Below are positions 1 to 8,396 of a stretch of 64,000 nucleotides of DNA, one piece after another. The notes under the pieces are model-generated. The model was not told the origin of the DNA, ran no database searches, and saw only the letters and a list, made by a program, of their open reading frames with translations. Each line of letters begins with the position of its first letter. The stretch's first letter is position 1. Location: assembly GCA_963693035.2 (NCBI GenBank), contig CAXMMQ010000007.1, positions 310,001 through 374,000 on the forward strand. Reading direction: 5' to 3'. The stretch comes from Lichenicoccus sp963693035 (lineage in GTDB: Bacteria > Pseudomonadota > Alphaproteobacteria > Acetobacterales > Acetobacteraceae). A program made the translations under genes and the position numbers.

Positions 1-74
1 GCCGGCCTTGTCGCCACCGCCTGCCTTGTCGCCACCGCCGGCCTTTTCGCCACCGACTGCCGCCTTCTCGCCAC
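1..74 (-). repeat. 18-bp imperfect tandem repeat inside rseP
   Basis: About four imperfect copies of an 18-base unit (gccttgtcgccaccgccg and variants) encode successive GG(E/D)KA(G/A)-type units just after the PDZ-like domain. The frame is kept, so the protein is extended rather than broken. The array reaches the window edge, so its copy number is unknown. Confidence 0.75.
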
Positions 75-702
75 CCACGACCACCGGCACCGTCACGTCC
101 GTGGCGCCGCGGCGGACCTGCAGGACGAGGTGCTGGCCGGGGGAGGTCGAGATCAGCCGCTGCACATCGACGATGCTGCCGGTCGGAGTCGCGCCGATGC
201 GCTCGATCCGGTCGCCCGCCAAAAGCCCGGCCATCTGCGCGGCGCTCCCTGGCAGGACTTCGCCGATGGTCGGCGGCATGCTCGCGAGCGGCACCGTGCT
301 CGGCCGCCCGACGACGGCGAACAGGGCGGCGAACAGCACGATGGCGAGCAGGAAGTTGAACACCGGCCCGGCAATGATGACGATCGCCCTGGAGCCGACG
401 GACTTGTCGTGGAAGGTGCGGCCCGGCAGCCACTTCGCCTGCGCGTCGGGGCTTGCCTCCCCGGGACCTTCGAAGCCATGCGGCTTGACGTAGCCGCCGA
501 GCGGCAGCACGCACAGCCGCCACTCGGTGCCGACACGGTCATGCCAGCGCAGCAGCGGCCGGCCGAAGCCGATCGAGAAGATCTCGACATGCACGCCGCG
601 CCAGCGGGCGGCGAGATAGTGACCTAGCTCGTGGATGAACACCAGGATGCCCAGCACCAGCGCAAAGGCGAGCGGGGTACGCAGCACCTGCGGCAGGATC
701 AC
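1..702 (-). CDS. rseP: RseP-like site-2 zinc metalloprotease, 3' end outside window
   Basis: Intramembrane metalloprotease (M50/S2P family). Family members cut anti-sigma factors and clear signal peptides in the inner membrane. The 234 visible codons hold an N-terminal membrane segment with the zinc motif HELGH at residues 24-28, a second hydrophobic segment (roughly residues 95-115) and a PDZ-like domain (about 120-200). The last 25 visible residues are a low-complexity Gly/Glu/Asp/Lys repeat. The C-terminal membrane half with the second zinc-ligand motif lies beyond the window edge. The start is taken as GTG at 702, because no ATG in this frame precedes the first membrane helix. It lies 93 bases downstream of dxr, as expected for the dxr-rseP order. 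Confidence 0.9.
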   Translation of the reverse strand, partial: MILPQVLRTPLAFALVLGILVFIHELGHYLAARWRGVHVEIFSIGFGRPLLRWHDRVGTEWRLCVLPLGGYVKPHGFEGPGEASPDAQAKWLPGRTFHDKSVGSRAIVIIAGPVFNFLLAIVLFAALFAVVGRPSTVPLASMPPTIGEVLPGSAAQMAGLLAGDRIERIGATPTGSIVDVQRLISTSPGQHLVLQVRRGATDVTVPVVVGGEKAAVGGEKAGGGDKAGGGDKAG

Positions 703-795
703 GACGCAGCACTCGCCCGGCTCCGGTCACGCGGTCTTTCGCCACCCTTCGCCTCGCTCAATCCCACCATCATGGCTCTCGACCCTCCGCAGCAG

Positions 796-1968
796 TCACG
801 CCGCACGGGACCCGCTGCCCGGCGTCGGCAGGCAGGCCCGGGCAATGCGCCTGGCCTCCTGATCCCAGTGTAGCACCGCATCCAGCGTATCCGCCGCCTG
901 CGCGCCGATCTCGTGCATGACCCGCTCGACGAGCCGGGCGATGTCGAGGAAGCCGATGCGCCGCTCCAGGAACGCGGCGACGGCGATCTCGTTCGACGCC
1001 GACAGCACCGCGGGCGCCGCGCCGCCGGCGCGCAACGCCTCGCGCGACAGCCGCAGCGCCGGGAAGCGCACCGGATCGGGTGCCTCGAATTCCAACCGAG
1101 CCACGGCCGCGAGGTCCAGCCGCGGCGCATTGGTGCGCATGCGCTGCGGCCAGGCCAACGCGTGCGCGATCGGCACCCGCATGTCCGGCGCGCCGAGCTG
1201 GGCCAGCACGCTGCCGTCGCTGTATTGCACCATGCCGTGCACCAACGATTGCGGATGCACCAGCACCTGGATGCGGTGCTCCTCCAGCGCGAACAGCCGC
1301 GCCGCCTCGATGATCTCGAGCCCCTTGTTGAACATGCTGGCGGAATCGATGGTGATCTTGGCCCCCATCGACCAGACCGGGTGGCGCAGCGCCGCCTCGG
1401 GACCGGCCTGTTCCATCTCCTCGAGGCTCGCCGTGCGGAACGGGCCACCCGACGCGGTCAGCACGATGCTCTCCACCCCGTCGTGCTGGCGGTCGGCCAT
1501 CGCCTGGAACACCGCGTTGTGCTCGCTATCCACCGGCAGCAGGGTGGCGCCGGCATCGCGCACCGCGCGCAGCATGACGTCGCCGGCACAGACCAGCGCC
1601 TCCTTGTTGGCCAGCGCCACCGCGCCGCCATTGCGGATCGCCGTCAGCGTGGGGGCGAGGCCCACCGCCCCGGTGATCGCCGACATGGTCCAGTCCACCG
1701 GCCGCGCCGCCGCCTCGCACACCGCCGCCTCGCCACCGGCCACCGTCGTGCCGTACCCTTCGAGCCGGGCGCGCAGCTCGTCGAGCCGGGAGGCATCCGC
1801 GATCACCGCGTGCCGCGCCCGCAGCGCCACCGCCTGCTCGGCCAGCCTGGCGGCGTTTCGGCCGCCGACCAGCGCCTCGACCTGGTAGCGGTCCGGCGCC
1901 TGGCCGAGCAGGTCGATGGTGCTGCAGCCGATGCTGCCGGTACTGCCGAGGATCGAGACCGTCTTCAT
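796..1968 (-). CDS. dxr: 1-deoxy-D-xylulose 5-phosphate reductoisomerase
   Basis: NADPH-dependent conversion of DXP to MEP, the committed step of the MEP isoprenoid pathway; cytosolic. The N-terminal nucleotide-binding motif GSTGSIG is at residues 8-14. ALANKEALVCAG, the DSEHNAVFQ substrate/metal site, LTASGGPFR and the HPVWSMGAKITIDSASM loop follow in the usual order. The 390-residue length is normal. The start chosen is the family-conserved MKTVSILG. An in-frame ATG ten codons upstream (1998) overlaps the cdsA stop as ATGA and could be used by coupling. The gene lies between cdsA and rseP in the standard lipid/isoprenoid cluster. Confidence 0.97.
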   Translation of the reverse strand: MKTVSILGSTGSIGCSTIDLLGQAPDRYQVEALVGGRNAARLAEQAVALRARHAVIADASRLDELRARLEGYGTTVAGGEAAVCEAAARPVDWTMSAITGAVGLAPTLTAIRNGGAVALANKEALVCAGDVMLRAVRDAGATLLPVDSEHNAVFQAMADRQHDGVESIVLTASGGPFRTASLEEMEQAGPEAALRHPVWSMGAKITIDSASMFNKGLEIIEAARLFALEEHRIQVLVHPQSLVHGMVQYSDGSVLAQLGAPDMRVPIAHALAWPQRMRTNAPRLDLAAVARLEFEAPDPVRFPALRLSREALRAGGAAPAVLSASNEIAVAAFLERRIGFLDIARLVERVMHEIGAQAADTLDAVLHWDQEARRIARACLPTPGSGSRAA

Positions 1969-1994
1969 TCCACCTGATCCATAACGGGACCTGC

Positions 1995-3038
1995 TCATTT
2001 TCTGGGGGGGTTGCGGTCGGGCGTGCCACCGAGCCAGCCTTCCAGGCGTCCCGCGGCCGGCGACGGTCGTGGCGCCAACCCGACATCGACCAGCCCGAGC
2101 TGCGACGGCCGGACCTGCCAGAAGCCCTGCCCCGGCGCGCAGCCGAGCGACAGCAAGGCGGCCAGGGGTGCGGCCGCGAGCAGCCCGTCCAGCCGGTCCA
2201 GCAGGCCGCCATGGCCCGGGATCAGCCGCCCGGAATCCTTTACGCCGCAGCGCCGCTTGAGCGCGCTTTCCGCAAGGTCCCCGGCCTGCGCCGCAAGACC
2301 TAGCAGGCCGCCGAACAGCAGGCCGCGCGTGAGCCGACCGTCGAGCGCCTCATGCAGCCCGGGGGCGGACGCGCCCGCCAGGCCAGACACCACGGCGCCG
2401 GCCAGCATCGCGCCGAACAGGCCGCCGAGCGCGCCAGAGCGGGTCTTGCCGGGCGAGATGCGCGGCGCCAGCTTCGGACCGCCGAGCGCCCGCCCGACCA
2501 GGTAGGCGAGGCTGTCGCTCGACCAGACCACCAGCACCACGAACAGCAGCGAGACGGCGCCGACCGCGTTCGTGCCGCTCAGCCAGACCAGCGCCATCCC
2601 GGCCAGGCCGATCAGCACGATGCCGCCGCCGCGCATCGGCCCGAGCAGGCAGCCGGCGCACAGCAGGCGCAGGCCGGCCAGCCAGTCGTAGGACACCGCC
2701 ACCAGCAGCGACACGCCCGGCCAGATGAGCAGCAGCACGCCAGCCGGCGAGGCCGCCCGCACCCGGGCCAGGCCTGCCCACTCCCAGGCAAGGCCGGCCA
2801 TCACCAGCATGGTCAGGCCGACCAGCACCCAGCCGCCTTCGAGCAGGCACAACAGCCCGATCGGGGCGAGCACCGCGGCCGAGACCAGCCGCACGCGCAG
2901 ATCGCGCCATGAGCCCGCGGGCGCCGGGGACCCGGAGTGCGCCGGGGCCCCGGAGCCTGCCGCAGGAAGCTCGGCGGGGCCGGGCGTCGAACGACCCTCA
3001 GCCAGGGCGCGCACCGAAGCGGCGCTCGCGGCGCGCAT
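1995..3038 (-). CDS. cdsA: Phosphatidate cytidylyltransferase
   Basis: Makes CDP-diacylglycerol from phosphatidic acid and CTP, the precursor for all phospholipids; integral membrane protein. The 347-residue product has about eight hydrophobic segments and the C-terminal CDP-DAG synthase signature (SPGKTRSGALGG, then GDLAESALKRRCGVKDSG and IPGHGGLLDRLDG). The start is ATG at 3038, preceded by GGAG, and overlaps the 3' end of uppS by 41 bases; an in-frame GTG at 3014 is an alternative. The C-terminus extends about 70 residues past the signature in a Pro/Gly-rich tail of unknown role. Confidence 0.95.
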   Translation of the reverse strand: MRAASAASVRALAEGRSTPGPAELPAAGSGAPAHSGSPAPAGSWRDLRVRLVSAAVLAPIGLLCLLEGGWVLVGLTMLVMAGLAWEWAGLARVRAASPAGVLLLIWPGVSLLVAVSYDWLAGLRLLCAGCLLGPMRGGGIVLIGLAGMALVWLSGTNAVGAVSLLFVVLVVWSSDSLAYLVGRALGGPKLAPRISPGKTRSGALGGLFGAMLAGAVVSGLAGASAPGLHEALDGRLTRGLLFGGLLGLAAQAGDLAESALKRRCGVKDSGRLIPGHGGLLDRLDGLLAAAPLAALLSLGCAPGQGFWQVRPSQLGLVDVGLAPRPSPAAGRLEGWLGGTPDRNPPRK

Positions 3039-3747
3039 ACGTCTCCAGCGCCTCGCCGAAGTGCTGCGGACCAAAATCCGGCCACAGCACGTCGAGAAAC
3101 ACCAGCTCGGCATAGGCCGCCTGCCAGAGCAGGAAGTTGGACAGCCGGAACTCGCCGCTGGTGCGCACCATCAGGTCGGGGTCAGGGATGCCATCGGTGT
3201 AGAGGAACCGCCCGAAGGCCGCCTCGTCGAGCTGCGCCGGATCCAGCCTGCCGTCGCGCACCGCCTCGGCAATGGAGACCGTCGCGCGCAGGATGTCGGA
3301 GCGGCCGCCATAGGACAGCGCCACCATCAGGTTGAGGCGGGTGTTGCCGGCGGTGATGCGCTCGGCGCGCTCGAACTCGCGGCACATGTCGGCATCGAAG
3401 CGCTCGCGCTCGCCGATCACCCGCAGCCGCACGCCCTCGCGGTGCAGCTCGGCCAGCTCGTGGCGCAGATAGTGCCGCAGCAGGCCGGTGAGGTCGGTGA
3501 CCTCGTCGGCCGGCCGGCGCCAGTTCTCCGAGGAGAACGCATACAGCGTCAACCAGCCGACCTTGTTCTGGATCGCCGCCTGGATGCAGCGGCGCACCGC
3601 CTGCGCCCCGGCCCGGTGCCCGGCCAGCCGCGGCAGACGCCGTGCCGCCGCCCAGCGCCCGTTGCCGTCCATGATGACGGCGACATGGCGCGGTACGGAA
3701 CGGTTGCCGGTCTCCCGGGCAGCCTCGTCCAGGCGCTCGACCTGCAT
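2998..3747 (-). CDS. uppS: Undecaprenyl diphosphate synthase (cis-prenyltransferase)
   Basis: Condenses isopentenyl diphosphate units onto farnesyl diphosphate to give undecaprenyl diphosphate, the lipid carrier for peptidoglycan and surface glycans. HVAVIMDGNGRWA (residues about 21-33) holds the catalytic Asp. LTLYAFSSENWRRP, LSYGGRSDI and the C-terminal DLMVRTSGEFRLSNFLLWQ substrate loop are all present. The start at 3747 has AGGG seven bases upstream and gives the usual 249-residue length. An upstream in-frame extension would run into frr. It is 23 bases downstream of the frr stop. Confidence 0.96.
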   Translation of the reverse strand: MQVERLDEAARETGNRSVPRHVAVIMDGNGRWAAARRLPRLAGHRAGAQAVRRCIQAAIQNKVGWLTLYAFSSENWRRPADEVTDLTGLLRHYLRHELAELHREGVRLRVIGERERFDADMCREFERAERITAGNTRLNLMVALSYGGRSDILRATVSIAEAVRDGRLDPAQLDEAAFGRFLYTDGIPDPDLMVRTSGEFRLSNFLLWQAAYAELVFLDVLWPDFGPQHFGEALETYARRERRFGARPG

Positions 3748-3770
3748 CGGAGTACCCTGCGACACCTGCG

Positions 3771-4337
3771 TCAGACCTGCTTGATCTCGCGTTCCTTGTC
3801 GGCCAGCGAGTCGTCGATGCGCTTCACGTAGCTGTCCGTCAGCTTCTGCACGTCCGCTGCCCAATCCGTGCTGTCATCCTCGCTGATTTCGCTCTTCTTC
3901 TCGAAGCCCTTGATCTGGTCCATGCCGTCGCGACGCACGCCGCGCACCGAGATCTTGGCGTTCTCGGCATACCGGCCGGCGGCCTTGGCGAGCTCGACGC
4001 GACGCTCGGTGGTGAGCTGCGGGATCGGCACCCGCACCACCTGCCCGTCCGCCATCGGGTTAAGCCCGAGGCCGGCATCGCGGATCGCGCGCTCGACAGC
4101 GCCCACCAGCGTGCGGTCCCAGACCTGCACCGTGATCATGCGGCTTTCCGGCACCGCGATGGTGCCGACCTGGGTGATCGGCATCTCGCCGCCATAGGCC
4201 TCGACACGCACCGGCTCCAGCAGCGCCGGGCTGGCGCGGCCGGACCGCAGGCCGCCGAAATCGCGGCGCAGGGTCTCGAGCGCGCCGTCCATGCGGCGTG
4301 TGAGGTCTTCCTTCAGCGCAGTCAGGTCAGCGGCCAA
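3771..4337 (-). CDS. frr: Ribosome recycling factor, TTG start
   Basis: Splits post-termination 70S ribosomes together with EF-G. The 188-residue product carries the three-helix-bundle core (KEDLTRRMDGALETLR, LRSGRASPALLEPVRVEAYG, NPMADGQVVRVPIPQLTTERR) and the C-terminal DKEREI segment. The start is taken as TTG at 4337, because a consensus GGAGGAG lies seven bases upstream and the length then matches the family. The next in-frame ATG upstream would add an unconserved N-terminus. It follows pyrH after 125 bases and precedes uppS. Confidence 0.96.
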   Translation of the reverse strand: MAADLTALKEDLTRRMDGALETLRRDFGGLRSGRASPALLEPVRVEAYGGEMPITQVGTIAVPESRMITVQVWDRTLVGAVERAIRDAGLGLNPMADGQVVRVPIPQLTTERRVELAKAAGRYAENAKISVRGVRRDGMDQIKGFEKKSEISEDDSTDWAADVQKLTDSYVKRIDDSLADKEREIKQV

Positions 4338-4344
4338 CGTGGCT

Positions 4345-4351
4345 CTCCTCC
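4345..4351 (-). promoter_or_regulatory. Consensus Shine-Dalgarno deciding the frr TTG start
   Basis: Read on the minus strand this is GGAGGAG, seven bases before TTG 4337-4335. It is the best match to the anti-SD in this neighbourhood and explains use of a rare start codon. Confidence 0.8.
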
Positions 4352-4462
4352 AAATTTCCGGCGCCCCGCTCTGCCGGCCCGGCTCCGGACTGCCGTTCAG
4401 GACCGGCATGTCATGCTTGATGAAACCTTCGGCCGCTCGCGCGCATGCCGGACCCCGATTCC

Positions 4463-5197
4463 CTACTGGGCCTCTACGATACGCGTGAACGGGCCCTCGC
4501 CGCGCATCACCTTGGCAAAGGCGCCCTGGGCGTGGATGTTGAAGACGATGATCGGCAGCTTGTTCTCGCGCGCCAGGCTGATCGCGGACGCATCCATCAC
4601 GTTGAGATCGTTGGCCAGCACGTCGAGATAGGTCAGCTCCTGGTAGCGCTTGGCGTCCGGATCCTTGCGAGGATCGGCGGAATAGACGCCATCGACCTGA
4701 GTGCCCTTGAGCAGCGCGTCGCAATCCGTCTCGGCGGCACGCAACGCCGCCGCGGTGTCGGTGGTGAAGAACGGGTTGCCGGTGCCGGCGGCGAAGATCA
4801 CCAGCCGGCCCTTCTCCATGTGCCGAAGCGCGCGCCTGCGTATGTACGGCTCTGCGACGCTGGACATCTGGATCGCCGACATCACCCGGGTCGGCACGCC
4901 GGCATGCTCGAGGGCATTCTGCATCGAGAGCGCGTTGATCACGGTGGCCAGCATGCCGGCATAGTCGCCCTGCGCCCGGTCCATGCCGCGAGCGGCCGCC
5001 GCGATACCGCGGAAGATGTTGCCGCCGCCGATCACCAGGCTGACCTGCACGCCGGTCGCGAACACGTCCCGCACATCGGCGGCGATGGCGTTGACCGTCT
5101 TCGGATCGAGCCCGAACTCGCCGTCCCCCATCAGCGCCTCGCCGGACACCTTGAGCAGGACGCGCTTATAAAGGTTGCCGCCTGAAGGTTCAGTCAT
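4463..5197 (-). CDS. pyrH: UMP kinase
   Basis: Phosphorylates UMP to UDP; hexameric bacterial amino-acid-kinase fold, usually activated by GTP and inhibited by UTP. LLKVSGEALMG near the N-terminus, VIGGGNIFRG, TGNPFFTTDTAAALRA and the PRKDPDAKRY region are typical. 244 residues. It is the first gene of the pyrH-frr-uppS-cdsA-dxr-rseP run. The rpsB-tsf pair often found upstream is not here; era follows instead, across 128 bases of non-coding sequence. Confidence 0.97.
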   Translation of the reverse strand: MTEPSGGNLYKRVLLKVSGEALMGDGEFGLDPKTVNAIAADVRDVFATGVQVSLVIGGGNIFRGIAAAARGMDRAQGDYAGMLATVINALSMQNALEHAGVPTRVMSAIQMSSVAEPYIRRRALRHMEKGRLVIFAAGTGNPFFTTDTAAALRAAETDCDALLKGTQVDGVYSADPRKDPDAKRYQELTYLDVLANDLNVMDASAISLARENKLPIIVFNIHAQGAFAKVMRGEGPFTRIVEAQ

Positions 5198-5325
5198 CCA
5201 CCCTCGTGCCCTTCATGCCGTGCGGCGCCCCTCATATCCTCCGCACCCCGGCGTCACAAGCAAATCGAGGCAGCAGCCGCCGTTCCCCGCCACCTGCCGG
5301 AACCGGCCTCTCTCCTGCTCCAGCT

Positions 5326-6240
5326 CTACCCCTGGTCGTCCAGTCCGATCGCGCGCAGCCGGGCGCGCTCCTCGTCCCAGCCGGCGCGCTCCTTGACGTT
5401 GAGGAACAGGTGCACCGGGCGCTCCAGCAGCGAGGCGAGCCCGTGCCTTGCCTTTTCGCCGATCGAGCGGATGCGGCTGCCCTTGTCGCCGATCAGGATG
5501 CCCTTGTGGCCGGCGCGCGAGACATAGATCGTGGCCTCGATCCGCACCGAGCCGTCCGGCTGCTCCTGGAAGCTCTCGGTCTCCACAGTGGCGGCGTATG
5601 GCACCTCCTCGTGCGTCTGCAGGAAGATCTGCTCGCGCACCATCTCGGCGGCCAGCAGCCGGTCCGGCAGGTCGGTGAGGTCGTCCTCCGGATACAGATA
5701 CGGGCCCTCGGGCAGCGCCTGCGCCAGATCGTCGAGCAGGTCGTCGAGGCCTTCGCCCGACCGCGCACTGACCATCAGCGTCCGCTCCACCGCGAACAGG
5801 GCCACCAGCTCCGCGGTCAGCGGCAGCAGCCGCGGGCGCGGCACCAGGTCAGTCTTGTTCAGCACGAGCCAGAGCCGGCGGCCGCTGCCGCGCAGCTTGG
5901 CCGCGATCTCGCGCACCCCCTCGGTGGCACCACTGCGCGCATCGACCAGCACCAGGGTGATGTCGGCATCGTCCGAGCCGGTCCAGGCAGCGGCGACCAT
6001 GGCGCGGTCGAGCTTGCGCTTGGGCCTGAAGATACCCGGCGTGTCGACCAGCAGCAGTTGCGCCCGGCCCTGTTCGGGCAGGTCGTGCATCAGGATGCCG
6101 ATCACCCGGAAGCGCGTGGTCTGCGCCTTCGGGCTCACGATCGACAGCTTCGAGCCCGCGAGCTTGTTCAGCAGCGTGGACTTGCCCGCATTCGGCGCAC
6201 CGACGATCGCCACGAAGCCGCAGCGGGTCAGGCCGGTCAT
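5326..6240 (-). CDS. era: GTPase Era
   Basis: Ribosome-assembly GTPase that binds the 3' end of 16S rRNA. G1 GAPNAGKS (residues about 14-21), the effector region with TTRFR, G3 DTPG, G4 NKTD and the C-terminal KH domain (GHKGILIGDKGSRIRSIG) are all visible. 304 residues. It overlaps the rnc stop by four bases (ATGA), so translation is probably coupled to RNase III. Confidence 0.97.
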   Translation of the reverse strand: MTGLTRCGFVAIVGAPNAGKSTLLNKLAGSKLSIVSPKAQTTRFRVIGILMHDLPEQGRAQLLLVDTPGIFRPKRKLDRAMVAAAWTGSDDADITLVLVDARSGATEGVREIAAKLRGSGRRLWLVLNKTDLVPRPRLLPLTAELVALFAVERTLMVSARSGEGLDDLLDDLAQALPEGPYLYPEDDLTDLPDRLLAAEMVREQIFLQTHEEVPYAATVETESFQEQPDGSVRIEATIYVSRAGHKGILIGDKGSRIRSIGEKARHGLASLLERPVHLFLNVKERAGWDEERARLRAIGLDDQG

Positions 6241-7034
6241 TGCGTCTTCCCTTCGAGGTTCGGCGTCGCCGGCCCCGGCTTGTCCAGCCCCGGCTTCTCC
6301 AACTTCGGCTTCTCCAGCAACCGCACCTGCGCCAGCAGGTCCGCCGCCGCCGCACTTTCCGCCGCCCGCTTGGTGCTGGCGGTGCCGATGCCGGAGGCTC
6401 CCGCCGCGGTCACCCGGATCACGAACACCGGGGCATGCGAAGGTCCCTTAGCGGATTCCACCACATAGACCGGCAGCTTGCGGCCGCGCCCGAGCAGCCA
6501 TTCCTGCAGCGCGGTCTTTGCATCCTTCGGCGGCAGGGTCTGCGCCTCGATCGCCTCCGCCCAGGCTGTCCGGATGAAGCTGCGGGCCGGCTCCAGGCCG
6601 CCATCGAGATAGGCCGCGCCGAGCACCGCCTCGATCGCATCGGCTAGCACCGTCGCCGCCTGCCGCACCCCGGCCCGCGTCTCATGCTCGGAGACCGCCA
6701 GCGCGTCCGACAACCCCATGCTGGCCGCGATCCCCGCCAGCACCGCGCGCGACACCAGGCGGGCATGCCGCAGGCCGATCTCGCCCTCCGGCTCGTCGGG
6801 ATAGCGCTCGATCAGCCATTCGGCCATCAGCAGGCCGAGCACGCGATCCCCGATGAACTCCAACCGCTCGTTCGACCGCCGCCCGGTGCCGCGCCGGGAC
6901 CGCGCAGCACCTCGTCCATCGACACCGTGATGCTCGTTCGCGACCGAGCGATGGGTCAGCGCCTCGCTCAGCAACTCGGGGCGCCGGAACCGCCACTGCA
7001 GCAACGCCTCGATCCGGTCGCGCGCCTCGCTCAT
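6237..7034 (-). CDS. rnc: Ribonuclease III, with extra N-domain loop and repetitive tail
   Basis: Double-stranded-RNA endonuclease for rRNA and mRNA processing. The catalytic signature NERLEFIGDRVLGLLMAEW is intact, the second acidic site is in ADAIEAVLGAAYLDGG, and a dsRNA-binding domain follows (KTALQEWLLGRG onward). Two oddities: an Arg/Gly-rich insertion of about 18 residues between SVANEHH and NERLEF, and a C-terminal tail with repeated EKP/DKP units. The start at 7034 (MSEARDRIEALLQ) places the conserved region normally; a longer frame would overlap lepB. Confidence 0.94.
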   Translation of the reverse strand: MSEARDRIEALLQWRFRRPELLSEALTHRSVANEHHGVDGRGAARSRRGTGRRSNERLEFIGDRVLGLLMAEWLIERYPDEPEGEIGLRHARLVSRAVLAGIAASMGLSDALAVSEHETRAGVRQAATVLADAIEAVLGAAYLDGGLEPARSFIRTAWAEAIEAQTLPPKDAKTALQEWLLGRGRKLPVYVVESAKGPSHAPVFVIRVTAAGASGIGTASTKRAAESAAAADLLAQVRLLEKPKLEKPGLDKPGPATPNLEGKTQ

Positions 7035-7054
7035 GGATCGAGAGGCGTCACCGC

Positions 7055-7864
7055 CTACCGCACCCAGTCGAGCATACGCGACCAGCGTATCTCGGCCGGC
7101 CACTCCCAGACCTGCCAGAGCGGATGCCGCTCGTCGATCGAGAAGAAGATGAACTTGGCGTGCCCGATCAGGTTCTGCATCGGCACGAAGCCGAGATCCT
7201 CCGGCTCGGTGCCCATGAAGCGGCTGTCGGCGCTGTCGTCGCGGTTGTCGCCCATCGCGAAGAAGTAGCCGGCAGGCACCACGTAGTCCGGCGTGTTGTT
7301 GTACGGTCCGTCGCTGGTCAGCTTGAGGATCTGGTGCGCCACCGGCCCGCGACCCGCGCTCCCGGGCAGGTGCTCCTCGTAGCGGCGGCCCTGCATGCGG
7401 GTGCCGTTTTCGTCAGACGCAACGTCATCGCCTTCGTCGGTGCGCGGCACCTCGGTGCCATTCAGGTAGAGTTCGCCGCCGCGCATCCGCACGTGGTCGC
7501 CGGGCAGGCCGACGATGCGCTTGATGTAGTCGATCGAGGTGTCCTGGGTGAAGCGGAACACCGCAACGTCGCCGCGATGCGGCACCTGCGCCATGACCCG
7601 CCCCTCGAACAGGTCGGGCGAGAACGGCAGCGAGAAACGCGAATAGCCATACTCGTATTTGGCGACGAACAGGTAGTCGCCGACCAGCAGGGTCGGGATC
7701 ATCGAGCCGGACGGGATGTTGAAGCTCTCGAACAGGAAGGTGCGCACCAGGACGGCGATCGCCCCGGCATAGAGCAGCGTGCGTATCATGTCCCAGATGC
7801 CGGACCCGGCGCCGTCCTTCTTGCCGATGCTGTCGTTCTTGCGAACCGAGGACTTGGTGGCCAT
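7055..7864 (-). CDS. lepB: Signal peptidase I
   Basis: Membrane-bound Ser/Lys protease that removes Sec and Tat signal peptides. One N-terminal membrane helix (about residues 23-42) is followed by the catalytic Ser in IPSGSMIPTLLVGDYL, the catalytic Lys in IDYIKRIVGLPGD and the family box GDNRDDSADSR. 269 residues. ATG 7864 is chosen because the membrane helix begins about 20 residues later, as in homologues. It sits between acpS and rnc as in many Alphaproteobacteria. Confidence 0.96.
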   Translation of the reverse strand: MATKSSVRKNDSIGKKDGAGSGIWDMIRTLLYAGAIAVLVRTFLFESFNIPSGSMIPTLLVGDYLFVAKYEYGYSRFSLPFSPDLFEGRVMAQVPHRGDVAVFRFTQDTSIDYIKRIVGLPGDHVRMRGGELYLNGTEVPRTDEGDDVASDENGTRMQGRRYEEHLPGSAGRGPVAHQILKLTSDGPYNNTPDYVVPAGYFFAMGDNRDDSADSRFMGTEPEDLGFVPMQNLIGHAKFIFFSIDERHPLWQVWEWPAEIRWSRMLDWVR

Positions 7865-7971
7865 GGTGTCTGTTCCGCCTGTTCCGACGAGAACCCCCCG
7901 CGGCGGGCGGATGAAGCCGACCCTGCTCCTGCCTGTCAAGGAATGCACGCCCGCTCGTCGGCGGCGCCAAC

Positions 7972-8376
7972 CTAGCGATCGAACAGCGCCGAGATGATGA
8001 CCTGCGCGAAGGCATACGGATATTCGTCGGTCATCGTCACCAGCAGCTGCGGGGTCGTCGCAGGCGGCAGCAGAACGTGCAACCGGGCGAGCGCGCCATT
8101 GGTGAGTGCCAGCGTCGGCTGGCCGCCGGGAAGGTTGACCACGCCCATGTCGGAATGGAACACACCCTGCGAGAAGCCGGTGCCGAGCGCCTTGGCGCAG
8201 GCCTCCTTGACCGCCCAGCGCTTGGCATAGGTGCCGGGCCGGATCGCCGGCGTCCGGCGCTCGGCGCGGGCGCGCTCGGTCGGCGTGAACACGCGCTCGA
8301 TGAAGCGCTCGCCATGGCGGCCCATCACGCGCTCGATCCGCCTGATGTCGCACAGGTCGGACCCGATCCCGATCAT
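7972..8376 (-). CDS. acpS: Holo-[acyl-carrier-protein] synthase
   Basis: Transfers 4'-phosphopantetheine from CoA to acyl carrier protein. The Mg-binding Asp is in IGIGSDLCDIRRIE at the N-terminus, and the Glu/Lys signature is in RWAVKEACAKALGTG. 134 residues. ATG 8376 starts directly at the conserved MIGIGSD. A TTG at 8400 overlapping the rel stop is possible but adds only eight unconserved residues. Confidence 0.95.
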   Translation of the reverse strand: MIGIGSDLCDIRRIERVMGRHGERFIERVFTPTERARAERRTPAIRPGTYAKRWAVKEACAKALGTGFSQGVFHSDMGVVNLPGGQPTLALTNGALARLHVLLPPATTPQLLVTMTDEYPYAFAQVIISALFDR

Positions 8377-8396
8377 CAGGCTCGATGAAGCAGCGT

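Noticed and set aside
7055..8353. Long N-terminal extension of lepB running back through acpS
   Set aside because: The extension is acpS read in another frame; ATG 7864 starts just ahead of the membrane helix.
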